Shown here piece after piece: positions 1-8,120 of a stretch of DNA of 15,209 nt (positions are counted from its first letter, which is position 1; each line of letters opens with the position of its first letter). Position numbers and translations under genes: made by a program. The stretch is taken from assembly GCA_035280025.1 (NCBI GenBank), contig DATEGT010000151.1:1-15209 (forward strand), read 5' to 3'. Origin of the DNA: VBDM01 sp035280025. Lineage in GTDB: Bacteria > Pseudomonadota > Gammaproteobacteria > Burkholderiales > SG8-39. The notes beneath the pieces are model-generated. The model saw only the letters and a program-made list of their open reading frames with translations. It had not been told where the DNA came from and ran no database searches.

Positions 1-226
<226 letters not shown>

Positions 227-252
227 GCTGTTGCCTCTTTCTTCCGGTAGCG

Positions 253-261
253 TGCTATTTT
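253..261 (+). promoter_or_regulatory. Possible extended -10 promoter of the AidB-like gene
   Basis: TGCTATTTT fits an extended -10 element (TG-n-TATTTT). The -35 side is weak; TTGCCT at 231-236 would need a 19-nt spacer. Transcription would start near 268, which disfavours the in-frame TTG at 260 as the start codon and supports the ATG at 290. The assignment rests on motif fit only. Confidence 0.35.
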
Positions 262-289
262 GTCGGATCGCACCCGGCCTCATTACAGT

Positions 290-1933
290 ATGCAGCATGG
301 GCGAAATGGCGTGGAAAGCCCCGCCGATCCGGCGAATCAACCGCCTCCCCTGGTCGGCGTCGACGCCTGGGCGGGCGATCGAATCCTGCGGGAGGCGGTG
401 GAGCGCGAAGGGGGCGGGTGGGTTTCGGCCCGCGCAAGCGAGATGGGGAGAACCGTCGGAAGCGAGCGCATGCAGACGCTCGCCGCGCAGGCGAACCGAT
501 TCACCCCGGAGTTGAGGACGCACGACCGCTTCGGCAACCGCATCGACGCCGTCGAGTATCACCCGGCGTATCACGAGCTGATGGCGCTTGCATTCGGCGC
601 AGGCTTGCACTCGCTCGCCTGGACTGAAGAAAGGGCCGGCGCCTGGGTCGCGCGGGCGGCGCTCAACTACCTGTGGAATCAGGGCGAGAACGGCGTCGCC
701 TGCCCGGTGACCATGACCTTCGCCTCGGTGCGGGTGCTGCGCAACGCGCCTCCTCTCGCCGCCGAGTGGGAGCCCAAGGTTCTCGCCTGCGACTACGATC
801 CGCGCCCGTTGCCGCTGGCTCAGAAGCGCGCCGTCACGATCGGAATGGCGATGACCGAGCGGCAAGGCGGATCCGACCTGCGCACGAATTCATGCCGGGG
901 CGCGCCGGCCGGCGGAGGCGAGTACGAGCTGAGCGGCCAGAAGTGGTTCTGCTCGGCGCCGATGAGCGACGCTTTCTTCACGCTGGCGAGCACCGGCGGC
1001 GGCCTCAGCTGCTTTTTCGTGCCGAGATCGCTGCCGGACGGCGCGCGCAATCCCCTGGTCATCCACCGCCTCAAGGAAAAGTGCGGCAACCGCTCGAACG
1101 CGTCGTCGGAGATCGAGTATCGCGGGACCCGCGCGCGAATCGTGGGCGAAGAAGGCCGCGGCATCGCCACCCTCATCGAGATGGCGCATCTCACCCGCTT
1201 CGACATCGTCGTGGCCTCGGCCGCGATGATGCGGGCGGGGCTCAATCAGGCCTTGCACCATGCGGCGCACCGCCGCGCCTTCGGGCGCCGCCTAGCCGAG
1301 CAGCCGCTGATGCAGAACGTGCTCGCCGACCTGGCCCTCGAAGCCGAGGCCGCCGCCCTGCTCGCGTTCCGTCTGGCGGGCGCCTTCGACCGCGCGCCAC
1401 GGGACCCGCGCGAGCGGCTGCTGGTTCGCCTCATGACGCCGATTGCCAAGTACTGGCTGTGCAAGCGCCTCCCCGCCTTCGCCGCGGAAGCCATGGAGTG
1501 CCTCGGCGGAAACGGCTACGTGGAGGACGCGCCGCTCGCGCGCCTCTACCGGGAAGCGCCGCTGAACGGAATCTGGGAGGGATCGGGGAACGTCATCTGC
1601 CTGGACGTCCTCCGTTCCCTCGAGCGGACGCCGGACGCCCGCGGAGCGCTGCTCGACGAGATCGCGAAAGGAGGCTCGCGTTCGCGGTCGGCGGCCGCCG
1701 CGATACCGCAGCCGGCGAAAGCGGGCGGCGAGGCGGAGTTCGAAGCGCGACGCGTCGTCGAGGCCGTCGCGCTCGCCCTTCAGGCGAGCCTCATGGAGCG
1801 ATACGCCCCGCCGGAGGCCGCCGACGCCTTCTGCGCGTCGCGGCTCGAAGGCAGGGGAGGCCGGGCGTTCGGGACGCTGCCTCCCGGGGCACGCTGCGAG
1901 CGGATACTCGATCGCGCGCAGCCCGTCCGTTGA
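290..1933 (+). CDS. aidB: AidB-like acyl-CoA dehydrogenase (DNA alkylation response protein family)
   Basis: A flavin-dependent acyl-CoA dehydrogenase-fold protein. E. coli AidB is an FAD protein of the adaptive response to alkylating agents; its true substrate is unsettled. The 547 residues match the usual AidB length of about 540. Family marks are NQPPPLVG near the N-terminus, LRTHDRFGNRIDAVEYHP, MTERQGGSDLRTN (about 188-200), KWFCSAPMSDAFF, HRLKEKCGNRSNASSE, CLGGNGYVED (about 404-413) and IWEGSGNVICLDVLR. The Glu of WEGSGN sits where the catalytic base of many acyl-CoA dehydrogenases lies. The C-terminal third is helical and AidB-specific. The ATG at 290 is preferred over the TTG at 260, though neither has a good ribosome-binding site. 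The gene converges on the FadL-type gene with only 10 nt between the stops and no terminator. The family call is firm; a role in alkylation defence is inferred from the family. Confidence 0.9.
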   Translation: MQHGRNGVESPADPANQPPPLVGVDAWAGDRILREAVEREGGGWVSARASEMGRTVGSERMQTLAAQANRFTPELRTHDRFGNRIDAVEYHPAYHELMALAFGAGLHSLAWTEERAGAWVARAALNYLWNQGENGVACPVTMTFASVRVLRNAPPLAAEWEPKVLACDYDPRPLPLAQKRAVTIGMAMTERQGGSDLRTNSCRGAPAGGGEYELSGQKWFCSAPMSDAFFTLASTGGGLSCFFVPRSLPDGARNPLVIHRLKEKCGNRSNASSEIEYRGTRARIVGEEGRGIATLIEMAHLTRFDIVVASAAMMRAGLNQALHHAAHRRAFGRRLAEQPLMQNVLADLALEAEAAALLAFRLAGAFDRAPRDPRERLLVRLMTPIAKYWLCKRLPAFAAEAMECLGGNGYVEDAPLARLYREAPLNGIWEGSGNVICLDVLRSLERTPDARGALLDEIAKGGSRSRSAAAAIPQPAKAGGEAEFEARRVVEAVALALQASLMERYAPPEAADAFCASRLEGRGGRAFGTLPPGARCERILDRAQPVR

Positions 1934-1943
1934 GCCGGGCCCG

Positions 1944-3332
1944 CTAGAACATCCAGCGGGCTTGCGCGCTCAGGATCTGGATCGACCCGGTGTAGTCCAC
2001 CGAGAGATTGCCCCGGAACGCGTTCTCGTTGGTAGCGGTCGCGGTCTTGTTGACCTGCGCGTTGTCCACCTTGATGTACACGTAACCGAAGTCGAAGTTG
2101 AGGGTGGGCGAAGCCTGAAAGCCCGCGCCGATCGCATACCAGGTGCGATCCGCGTCGGGCAGACGCGGCGTCCGGTTGGCGGAGTCGGGCACCGGCGATT
2201 GGTCGAGGGCGATGCCTGCCCGGAGCACCCAGGCGTCGTTCGGCTTGTAGCTCCCTCCCACCGAGTAGCGGTAGCTGTTCTTGAGATTCAGCGTCACCAC
2301 CGAGTCCGCCTGGTTCGAGTCGAACTGGATCCGCAGCTCCGGGATCGAGCTCCAGTTCGTGCGGGTGACGTCGGCCATCACGGCCCATTTCGGCCCGAGC
2401 TGCTGATAGGCGCTGATCGACATGCTGGCGGGCAGCACGACGTCCGCCTTCGCCCCGGAATTGACGAGCCCGGTGCCCGCGAGGAGTGCCCCGGGGACGG
2501 TTCCCGGCGTGGAGATATTGAAGTCTCCCGACAACTTCTGCGTCATCTTCGAGCGATACGCTGCGCCGACCCGCAAGTCGTTGGTGACTTGCGCCAGCAA
2601 ACCGAGGTTGTAGCCCCAGGCGTTGCCGTCCGCGGTGACCTTGGCGTTGCCGTCGTTGGGGTTGTTGTTCGGGTTAAATCCGGCACCGGCACCACAGGCG
2701 CCGGTGAAGGCTCCGCCGGCGGCCACCGTGCAGATCGTGGCGAAGTCCACCGCCTGGGTCAGCTCGGCCTTGAAGTGCTGATAGTTGAGGCCGACGCCGC
2801 CCGAAAACATGTCGTTGAACTTGTAGGCCGCGGCAATGTTGTAGTTGATCGCTTCGATGTCCGACTTGATGGCGTGGTACCGGCCCGCCCAGGTGCTGTC
2901 GTACTCCGTCGTCAGGCCGTAGGGCGCGTTGATTCCTCCTCCGACGGAGAAATCCTTGGTCAGGGGGTGCGTGTAGTAGAAGCTCGGGACGAAAGCCGCC
3001 TGTCCCGGATCTTTCCCGGCCCCTCCACCGATCGGAGTGCCGCCGAAGGCGGCGGCGGTGGAGGCGCTGTTGAGGGTCGGCTTGAAGCTCGGGTCGATGT
3101 AGCTGCCGGCGAAAACGAGTTGCGGGCGCGTGAGCCGGGTCATTCCCGCCGGGTTGTACCAGACGGTGCTGGCGTCCTCGGCGATGGCGGCGCCCCCGGC
3201 GTACGCGGTGCCGATGCCCGATGCATTCTGCTCGGCGATCGCGAAGAACGACGCCGAGGCCGGAGTGGCAATCCCCGCGACCGCAACGGCGAGCGCGGAT
3301 CTCTGCAGCATGCGGCAGGTGCGTGAATTCAT
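1944..3332 (-). CDS. FadL/OmpP1/TodX-family outer membrane channel for hydrophobic substrates
   Basis: A predicted 14-strand beta-barrel of 462 residues that would import long-chain fatty acids or other hydrophobic compounds. Residues 1-27 form a signal peptide (basic start, hydrophobic core, cleavage after ASA). The mature N-terminus carries the FadL hatch-like pattern NASGIGTAYAGGAA...ASTVWYNPAGM. The protein ends in WMF, and the terminal Phe is the Bam recognition mark of barrels. Two Cys (201 and 213) lie 12 apart in a Gly/Asn-rich predicted loop. The ATG at 3330-3332 is set by the signal peptide and a very strong SD (AAGGAGGAG, 6-nt spacing). The reading frame stays open far upstream over tyrS, but that part is not coding. 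Substrate is unknown: fatty acids and aromatic hydrocarbons are both known for the family. Confidence 0.93.
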   Translation of the reverse strand: MNSRTCRMLQRSALAVAVAGIATPASASFFAIAEQNASGIGTAYAGGAAIAEDASTVWYNPAGMTRLTRPQLVFAGSYIDPSFKPTLNSASTAAAFGGTPIGGGAGKDPGQAAFVPSFYYTHPLTKDFSVGGGINAPYGLTTEYDSTWAGRYHAIKSDIEAINYNIAAAYKFNDMFSGGVGLNYQHFKAELTQAVDFATICTVAAGGAFTGACGAGAGFNPNNNPNDGNAKVTADGNAWGYNLGLLAQVTNDLRVGAAYRSKMTQKLSGDFNISTPGTVPGALLAGTGLVNSGAKADVVLPASMSISAYQQLGPKWAVMADVTRTNWSSIPELRIQFDSNQADSVVTLNLKNSYRYSVGGSYKPNDAWVLRAGIALDQSPVPDSANRTPRLPDADRTWYAIGAGFQASPTLNFDFGYVYIKVDNAQVNKTATATNENAFRGNLSVDYTGSIQILSAQARWMF

Positions 3333-3338
3333 CTTGTT

Positions 3339-3347
3339 CTCCTCCTT
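3339..3347 (-). promoter_or_regulatory. Strong Shine-Dalgarno of the FadL-type gene, possible small-RNA target
   Basis: AAGGAGGAG lies 6 nt before the ATG. All nine bases are complementary to CUCCUCCUU in the loop of the candidate small RNA at 10929-11010. The ribosome-binding role is near certain; the RNA pairing is a hypothesis. Confidence 0.8.
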
Positions 3348-3496
3348 GTCTGGTCCCCGATCCCGACCACCCGCTACCTCACAACGCGTATCGTCGGCCG
3401 CGACACGATAGCACAAGGCCACACTCCGGGAAATGGACCCGCCGCAAGGGATCCGGGAAGAATTCCGCCGCCGGAAGGGTGAGCGGCAGTACCGCT

Positions 3497-4723
3497 TCAG
3501 GCGACGGTAACGCGCGCGAACTTGCGCTTGCCGACCTGAAGGACCACCGTGTCGCCCCGCTTCACGGCGAGCGCTTTGTCCGCGACCTTCTCGCCGTTGA
3601 GCCGCACCCCGCCCTGCTCGATGAGGCGCAGCGCCTCGGACACGCTGGAAACGAGCTGCGATTCCTTGAGCACCTTGGTGATGGCCAGCTCGGCGACGCG
3701 CCCGGCGGATTTTTCTCCGCCGCCCGCAGCCTTCACGGTGATTTCGGGAATTTCTCCGGGCAGCTCTCCGTGCTTGAAGCGCGCCTCGAAGTCGGCAATC
3801 GCCTGCTCGGCGGCCCTTTCCCCGTGGAAGCGCGCCACGATCTCCCGGGCGAGGAGCACCTTGATCTCGCGCGGATTCCTGCCGTCGCCGACTTCCTTTT
3901 TCCAGCTCTCGACGGACTCCATCGGCTGAAAAGACAGCAGCTCGATGTAGCGCCACATCAGCTCGTCCGAGATCGACATCAGCTTTCCGAAGATGGCTTC
4001 GGGCGGCTCGCTGATGCCGACGTAGTTGCCCAGGGATTTCGACATCTTCTCCGGGCCCCGCAAGCCCTCGAGCAGCGGCATGGTCAGGATGCATTGCTGC
4101 GGCTGCTTGTGGTGCTTCTGGAGCTCGCGCCCCACCAAGAGATTGAACTTCTGGTCGGTCCCGCCGAGCTCGACGTCCGACTTCATCACCACGGAGTCGT
4201 AGCCCTGCATCAGCGGATACAGAAATTCGTGGACCGCGATCGGCTGGCGGGCGGCATAGCGCTTCGCAAAATCGTCGCGCTCGAGCATGCGCGCCACCGT
4301 CCAGGTGCTGGCGAGCCGGATCATCCCCGCCGCTCCCAGCTCGTCGGACCATTTGGAGTTGAAGAGAACCTCCGTGCGGTTGGCGTCCAGGATCTTGAAT
4401 ACCTGGTCCTGGTACGTCCTCGCGTTGTGGAGGATCTGCTCGCGCGAAAGCGGCGGCCGCGTCTCGTTCTTGCCGCTCGGATCGCCGATCATTCCCGTGA
4501 AATCGCCGATCAGGAACTGGACCTGGTGCCCGAGATCCTGGAATTGGCGCAGCTTGTTGATCACGACGGTATGCCCGAGGTGGAGATCCGGCGCGGTCGG
4601 GTCCATTCCGAGCTTGACCCGCAGGCGTGCACCGGACTTGAGCTTCTCGCGCAGCTCGGCCTCGACGATCAATTCATCGCAGCCCCGCTTTATGAGTTTC
4701 AGCTGGTGGTCGATATCGCTCAT
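3497..4723 (-). CDS. tyrS: Tyrosyl-tRNA synthetase (class I, KMSKS-containing subtype)
   Basis: Charges tRNA-Tyr with tyrosine in the cytoplasm. The 408-residue protein has the HIGH-type motif HLGH at residues 48-51 and a canonical KMSKS at 226-230. This places it in the TyrZ-like second group rather than the E. coli-like group with a KFGKT-type motif. Supporting blocks are FLIGDFTGMIGDPSGK, HEFLYPLMQGYDS and DVELGGTDQKFNLLVGR. A C-terminal S4 RNA-binding domain follows at about 345-405 (SEALRLIEQGGVRLNG). The ATG at 4721-4723 has CGGAG upstream. The gene is divergent from the M23 peptidase gene across a 67-nt gap. The 164 nt between its stop and the FadL-type start holds that gene's leader and no clear terminator. 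Confidence 0.98.
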   Translation of the reverse strand: MSDIDHQLKLIKRGCDELIVEAELREKLKSGARLRVKLGMDPTAPDLHLGHTVVINKLRQFQDLGHQVQFLIGDFTGMIGDPSGKNETRPPLSREQILHNARTYQDQVFKILDANRTEVLFNSKWSDELGAAGMIRLASTWTVARMLERDDFAKRYAARQPIAVHEFLYPLMQGYDSVVMKSDVELGGTDQKFNLLVGRELQKHHKQPQQCILTMPLLEGLRGPEKMSKSLGNYVGISEPPEAIFGKLMSISDELMWRYIELLSFQPMESVESWKKEVGDGRNPREIKVLLAREIVARFHGERAAEQAIADFEARFKHGELPGEIPEITVKAAGGGEKSAGRVAELAITKVLKESQLVSSVSEALRLIEQGGVRLNGEKVADKALAVKRGDTVVLQVGKRKFARVTVA

Positions 4724-4755
4724 TGGACTCCGGGATGGCCTGCTCGGCGGTTATT

Positions 4756-4764
4756 TGCTAGACT
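4756..4764 (+). promoter_or_regulatory. Possible extended -10 promoter for the M23 peptidase-anmK pair
   Basis: TGCTAGACT fits TG-n-TAgAcT, 26 nt before the ATG at 4791. No convincing -35 is seen, as is common for extended -10 promoters. It lies in the tyrS/M23 divergent gap. Confidence 0.3.
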
Positions 4765-4790
4765 TTTTTCCCTCTGACCCGCCAAGGCAT

Positions 4791-6089
4791 ATGCATAACA
4801 GCGAGGACGGAATTGTAGCGCGCCCCATTGGAAGACGCCTGCGCTGGCTGGCGCCGGCAGTCGCGGTTCCCTTGTTCGGCGTGGTCGCCGCCTTCGCGAC
4901 GGTCTATCACGAGCCCGATCCGGTTCCGCCGCAGGTCGTCATCGAGCACTTGTCCCTCTCCCCGGCTCCGGTCGGCGAGCCGGAACCGGTCCTCTACTTC
5001 CAGGAAAGCGTGTCCCGGCGCAACGAAACGCCGGCCACCCTGCTCGGCCGCCTCGGAACCGATGGGGAAGACGCCCAGGCCGTTCTCCATTCCCCTCGCG
5101 CGATGCGTCCCTTCCGGCTTCTGCCTCCGGGAACGACCGTGCAGGCGAAGGTCGATCAGACCGGTAGGTTGCGGTCGCTGTGGTATCTCACCGACCGGGA
5201 TACCGTTCTCTCCCTCGATCGGATCGGCGAGGGCTTCCAGACTCTCGAGCAACAGGCGGATTTGACCCGCGGGATCGAGATGAGATCGGGCGAGATCGAG
5301 ACCTCGCTCTTCGCCGCGACCGACGCCGCGGGCATTCCCGACGGCGTCGCAACCCAGCTTGCGGACATCTTCGGAGGCGACATCGATTTTCATCGCGACC
5401 TTCGGCAAGGCGACCGCTTCGCAGTCGTCTACGAAGCGGTTCGCTTCGACGGGCGCTCCGTTCGGTCCGCCCGGGTGCTCGCCGCGGAGTTCTCCACCCG
5501 GAAAGAGACCTTCCGCGCGGTCTGGTTCCAGGACGCCTCGGGGAGGGGCGGGTACTACACGCCGGATGGACAGAACCTGCGCAAGGTCTTCCTGCGTTCG
5601 CCGCTCGAGTTCTCGCGAGTCACCTCCGGGTTCGGTTTTCGCCGTCATCCGATACTTCAGCAGTGGCGGGCGCACCAGGGAGTCGATTACGGAGCGCCGG
5701 CCGGAACTAAGGTCAGGGCCACCGGCGACGGCGTCGTGGCCTTCGCGGGGCAGCGCAGCGGGTACGGCAAGCTGATCGTGCTGCGGCACCACGGCGGCTA
5801 CAGCACCTACTACGCGCACTTGCGCGGTTTCGCGAGCGGGCTGAAGCCGGGAAAGCGCGTCGCTCAGGGCGAACTCATCGGCTACGTCGGGCAAACCGGC
5901 TGGGCCACGGGCCCTCACCTGCATTACGAGCTGCGCGTCCACGATCAGAATCGCAACCCCCTCACGATGACTTTTCAGCCGGCGCAGCCGCTTCTGAAGA
6001 TCGAGCTCCCGGCGTTCGAGCGGACGGCGAGCCCGCTCCTTGCGAGACTCGCTCTGCTGAAGAACAGCGACCTCGCCCTGCTCGAGTGA
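4791..6089 (+). CDS. M23 (LytM-type) peptidoglycan endopeptidase, membrane-anchored, MepM-like
   Basis: A predicted zinc metallopeptidase that cuts peptide cross-links in peptidoglycan, facing the periplasm. Of 432 residues, a basic N-terminus precedes one membrane segment (about 19-38), then a long N-terminal region (about 60-260) like that of MepM/Csd3 peptidases, then the M23 domain (about 275-395). Active-site residues are present: H295 and D299 in HQGVD, H343 in YAH, and H376/H378 in GPHLHYE. This predicts an active enzyme rather than an EnvC-type activator. About 35 residues follow the domain. The ATG at 4791 follows a short-spaced AAGG, and the frame is open further upstream without a better start. 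It overlaps anmK by 4 nt, so cutting and recycling of wall material are probably co-expressed. The family is certain; cross-link specificity is inferred. Confidence 0.93.
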   Translation: MHNSEDGIVARPIGRRLRWLAPAVAVPLFGVVAAFATVYHEPDPVPPQVVIEHLSLSPAPVGEPEPVLYFQESVSRRNETPATLLGRLGTDGEDAQAVLHSPRAMRPFRLLPPGTTVQAKVDQTGRLRSLWYLTDRDTVLSLDRIGEGFQTLEQQADLTRGIEMRSGEIETSLFAATDAAGIPDGVATQLADIFGGDIDFHRDLRQGDRFAVVYEAVRFDGRSVRSARVLAAEFSTRKETFRAVWFQDASGRGGYYTPDGQNLRKVFLRSPLEFSRVTSGFGFRRHPILQQWRAHQGVDYGAPAGTKVRATGDGVVAFAGQRSGYGKLIVLRHHGGYSTYYAHLRGFASGLKPGKRVAQGELIGYVGQTGWATGPHLHYELRVHDQNRNPLTMTFQPAQPLLKIELPAFERTASPLLARLALLKNSDLALLE

Positions 6090-7198
6090 GCGGTCCCAGG
6101 CAGAGCGGGCGCTCGGAGATCTACATCGGATTGATGTCGGGGACGAGCCTCGACGGCGTGGACGCGGCGCTCGTGGACCTGCGGTCCGGACCGGTTCTCC
6201 TCGGGACGGCGTTCCTGCCTTATCCGGCGGATCTCAAGGCGGCTCTCCTCCAGCTTCAGGTCCCGTCCAGGAATGAACTTCATCACGCCTCAGTAGCCGG
6301 AAACCGGCTCTCGTCGCTCTATGCCCGCGCTGCAATCCGCCTGCTGCGGAATTGCGGAGTCGAGCCGCGCCTTGTGCGCGCAATCGGCTGCCACGGGCAG
6401 ACCGTGCGTCACCTGCCGGATTCCGGGTACACGATCCAGCTGGGCAATCCCGCTGGGCTCGCGGGGCGGCTGGGCATTCCGGTGGTTGCCGATTTCCGAA
6501 GCGCCGATATCGCGGCCGGCGGCCAGGGCGCTCCGCTGGTTCCCGCATTCCACGCCGCGGTTTTTCGAAGCGCGCGCGTGCACCGCGTGGTCGTGAATCT
6601 GGGCGGAATGGCGAACCTGACCGATTTGCCGCGAAAGGGGCGGGTCACCGGCTTCGACATCGGGCCGGGCAATGTCCTGCTCGATGGCTGGGTGCGCTTC
6701 AGGCTCGAAAAGGAGTTCGACCGCGGCGGAGCCGTCGCTTCGCGCGGCCGGCCGCTCGAGCCTCTCCTCAAGACCTTGCTCGCCGATCCCTACTTCCGCC
6801 GGACTCCGCCCAAGAGCACGGGGCGCGACCGCTTCGACCTCGCTTGGCTGCGCCGGTTCCGCGTCGGGCGATACAGAACCGAGGATGTGCAGGCGACTCT
6901 GGCGGAGCTCACCGCGCGCAGCATTGCCGGCGCGATTCGCCGATTCTGCCCCGGCGCGGAGGAGGTCTACCTGTGCGGCGGCGGGACGCGCAACGCCGAT
7001 CTGGTCGGGCGAATAGCGCGCACGCTGCCGGGTATCGCGGTTGCATCTACGGCCCGGCTGGGAATCCACGCGGACTGGGTGGAAGCGATGGCGTTTGCAT
7101 GGCTCGCCCAGCGCCGGCTCAAAGGCGAGCCGGGAAACCTTCCCGAGGTGACGGGCGCCGGCAAAGCACGGGTGCTGGGCGCGGTCTATGCGGCATGA
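6086..7198 (+). CDS. anmK: Anhydro-N-acetylmuramic acid kinase
   Basis: Phosphorylates and opens 1,6-anhydro-N-acetylmuramic acid to MurNAc-6-phosphate, a cytoplasmic step of peptidoglycan recycling. The 370 residues carry the signature GLMSGTSLDGVDAALV at about 15-30, GCHGQTVRH at 101-109, VADFRSADIAAGGQGAPLVP and GFDIGPGNVLLDGW at about 189-202. The Asp in the last block is the likely catalytic base by family. CGGGTRN and the tail with WVEAMAFAWLA complete the ASKHA-type kinase fold. The start is GTG at 6086, whose TGA overlaps the M23 stop (GTGA), which suggests translational coupling. Length and motifs are complete. No MurQ gene is visible. Confidence 0.97.
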   Translation: MSGPRQSGRSEIYIGLMSGTSLDGVDAALVDLRSGPVLLGTAFLPYPADLKAALLQLQVPSRNELHHASVAGNRLSSLYARAAIRLLRNCGVEPRLVRAIGCHGQTVRHLPDSGYTIQLGNPAGLAGRLGIPVVADFRSADIAAGGQGAPLVPAFHAAVFRSARVHRVVVNLGGMANLTDLPRKGRVTGFDIGPGNVLLDGWVRFRLEKEFDRGGAVASRGRPLEPLLKTLLADPYFRRTPPKSTGRDRFDLAWLRRFRVGRYRTEDVQATLAELTARSIAGAIRRFCPGAEEVYLCGGGTRNADLVGRIARTLPGIAVASTARLGIHADWVEAMAFAWLAQRRLKGEPGNLPEVTGAGKARVLGAVYAA

Positions 7199-7215
7199 CG
7201 CGCGCGGAACCGAAC

Positions 7216-7237
7216 AAAACGGGGGCTGACGCCCCCG
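7216..7237 (-). terminator. Intrinsic terminator after erpA
   Basis: Read on the minus strand, CGGGGGC-GTCA-GCCCCCG forms a 7-bp GC stem with a 4-nt loop, followed by TTTTGTT. It lies 22 nt past the erpA stop and closes the argC-erpA block. The stem alone could also slow plus-strand transcription from anmK, but that side lacks a T-run. Confidence 0.8.
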
Positions 7238-7259
7238 GTTCAAGGACTCTGAGGAAGTA

Positions 7260-7610
7260 CTACGCGGAAAACGAAGAGCCGCAGCCGCAAGTACTCGTGG
7301 CGTTGGGGTTCTTGATGACGAACTGCGCCCCTTCCAGGCCCTCGGTGTAGTCGATCTCGGCGCCGACGAGATACTGGTAGCTCATGGGGTCGATGAGCAG
7401 CATCACGCCGTTTTTCTCCATCACGGTGTCGTCGTCGGCCTTCGCTTCGTCGAAGGTAAATCCGTATTGAAAGCCGGAGCAGCCGCCGCCGGTGACGAAC
7501 ACCCGCAGCTTGAGGTCGGCGTTGCCTTCCTCGTCGATGAGTTGCTTGACTTTGTTTGCCGCGCTGTCGGTGAAGATCAACGGTGCGGGGACTTCTGCCA
7601 CTGCGTTCAT
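7260..7610 (-). CDS. erpA: Iron-sulfur cluster insertion protein ErpA (A-type carrier)
   Basis: Delivers Fe-S clusters to apo-enzymes, including those of isoprenoid synthesis and respiration in E. coli. The 116 residues have the three conserved cluster ligands: Cys44 in GGGCSGFQYG, and Cys108 and Cys110 in the C-terminal CGCG. The motifs DPMSYQYLVGAEIDY and GAQFVIKNPNA are typical of ErpA rather than IscA or SufA. The ATG at 7608-7610 has AGGAG about 8 nt upstream. It is last in the minus-strand block, 82 nt after bactofilin. Part of that gap could hold its own promoter (TTGAAG, 17 nt, CATATG), but this is a poor match. Confidence 0.97.
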   Translation of the reverse strand: MNAVAEVPAPLIFTDSAANKVKQLIDEEGNADLKLRVFVTGGGCSGFQYGFTFDEAKADDDTVMEKNGVMLLIDPMSYQYLVGAEIDYTEGLEGAQFVIKNPNATSTCGCGSSFSA

Positions 7611-7692
7611 TGCGCTTGCTCCTGTTTCCGATCCGGTACCAGCCTCATATGGTGCCTGCGGCGCCGATCTTCAAGTTCGAACCTCTGCCCGC

Positions 7693-8109
7693 CTAGCCGA
7701 CGGGCTTGCTCGCCGCCAGCTTCAGCTCGACGGTCTTCGATTCCGATTCGCCCGAACGGTGCACCAGATGTCCCTCGACTACGGCGCCGAGGTGCATCTC
7801 GAGGTTGTTGTAGTGCACGTCTCCTTTGACGCGGGAGCGAGATTGAAGTTCGAGAAACTCGGTCACGTACACCGGCCCGGAAATCTCGCCGTTCACGACC
7901 AGATGCGAGACGCTGATCTCGCCCTCGATCCGCGCCTTCTCGCTGAGCACCAGGGTCGACGGTTCATCCGATACGGCGGTCACGTTGCCGACGACCTCGC
8001 CGTCGACACGCAGCCCCCCCGTGAAGTTGACGTTGCCTTCTATCCTCGTGCCGACGCCGATCAGGCTGTCGATCCGATTCTGCGGCTTGCTCGGCTGCTT
8101 GCTAAACAT
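7693..8109 (-). CDS. Bactofilin (polymer-forming cytoskeletal protein)
   Basis: Bactofilins self-assemble without nucleotides into filaments at the inner membrane. They act in cell shape, polarity and local wall synthesis, often by placing M23 peptidases. The 138-residue protein has a short polar N-terminus (SKQPSKPQNRIDSLIG), then the right-handed beta-helix core from about 16 to 115. Its repeated glycine turns are GTRIEGNVNF, GLRVDGEVVGNV, KARIEGEISVSHLVVNGEISGPV and RSRVKGDVHYNNLEMHLGAVVEGHL. A polar tail follows. The ATG at 8107-8109 has GGGTGA about 6 nt upstream. It starts 11 nt after the stop of the membrane coiled-coil gene, so both are probably one transcript. Family call firm; its partner and cell role are unknown. 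Confidence 0.93.
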   Translation of the reverse strand: MFSKQPSKPQNRIDSLIGVGTRIEGNVNFTGGLRVDGEVVGNVTAVSDEPSTLVLSEKARIEGEISVSHLVVNGEISGPVYVTEFLELQSRSRVKGDVHYNNLEMHLGAVVEGHLVHRSGESESKTVELKLAASKPVG

Positions 8110-8120
8110 GGCGTCACCCG

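Noticed and set aside
260..289. TTG at 260 as the start of the AidB-like gene
   Set aside because: It falls inside the likely -10 element, has no SD, and adds ten residues not expected in the family. The ATG at 290 is preferred.
1962..3326. A 454-codon plus-strand open frame antisense to the FadL-type gene
   Set aside because: The minus strand encodes a clear OMP; the antisense product is R/V/G-rich without family motifs. The same applies to long antisense frames over tyrS (3221-4777) and argC (8446-10014).
3482..3496. Hairpin AGCGG / CCGCT after tyrS as a terminator
   Set aside because: The stem is only 5 bp and no T-run follows on the minus strand.
3333..4352. An open frame that would extend the FadL-type protein upstream to a total of 802 residues
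   Set aside because: The extension lies in a wrong frame of tyrS, has an R/G/A-rich composition, and precedes a perfect SD, ATG and signal peptide at 3332. It is a high-GC artefact.
7654..7670. GGTGCC / GGCGCC hairpin between bactofilin and erpA
   Set aside because: It needs a G-U pair and has no T-run on either side, so it is not supported as a terminator.
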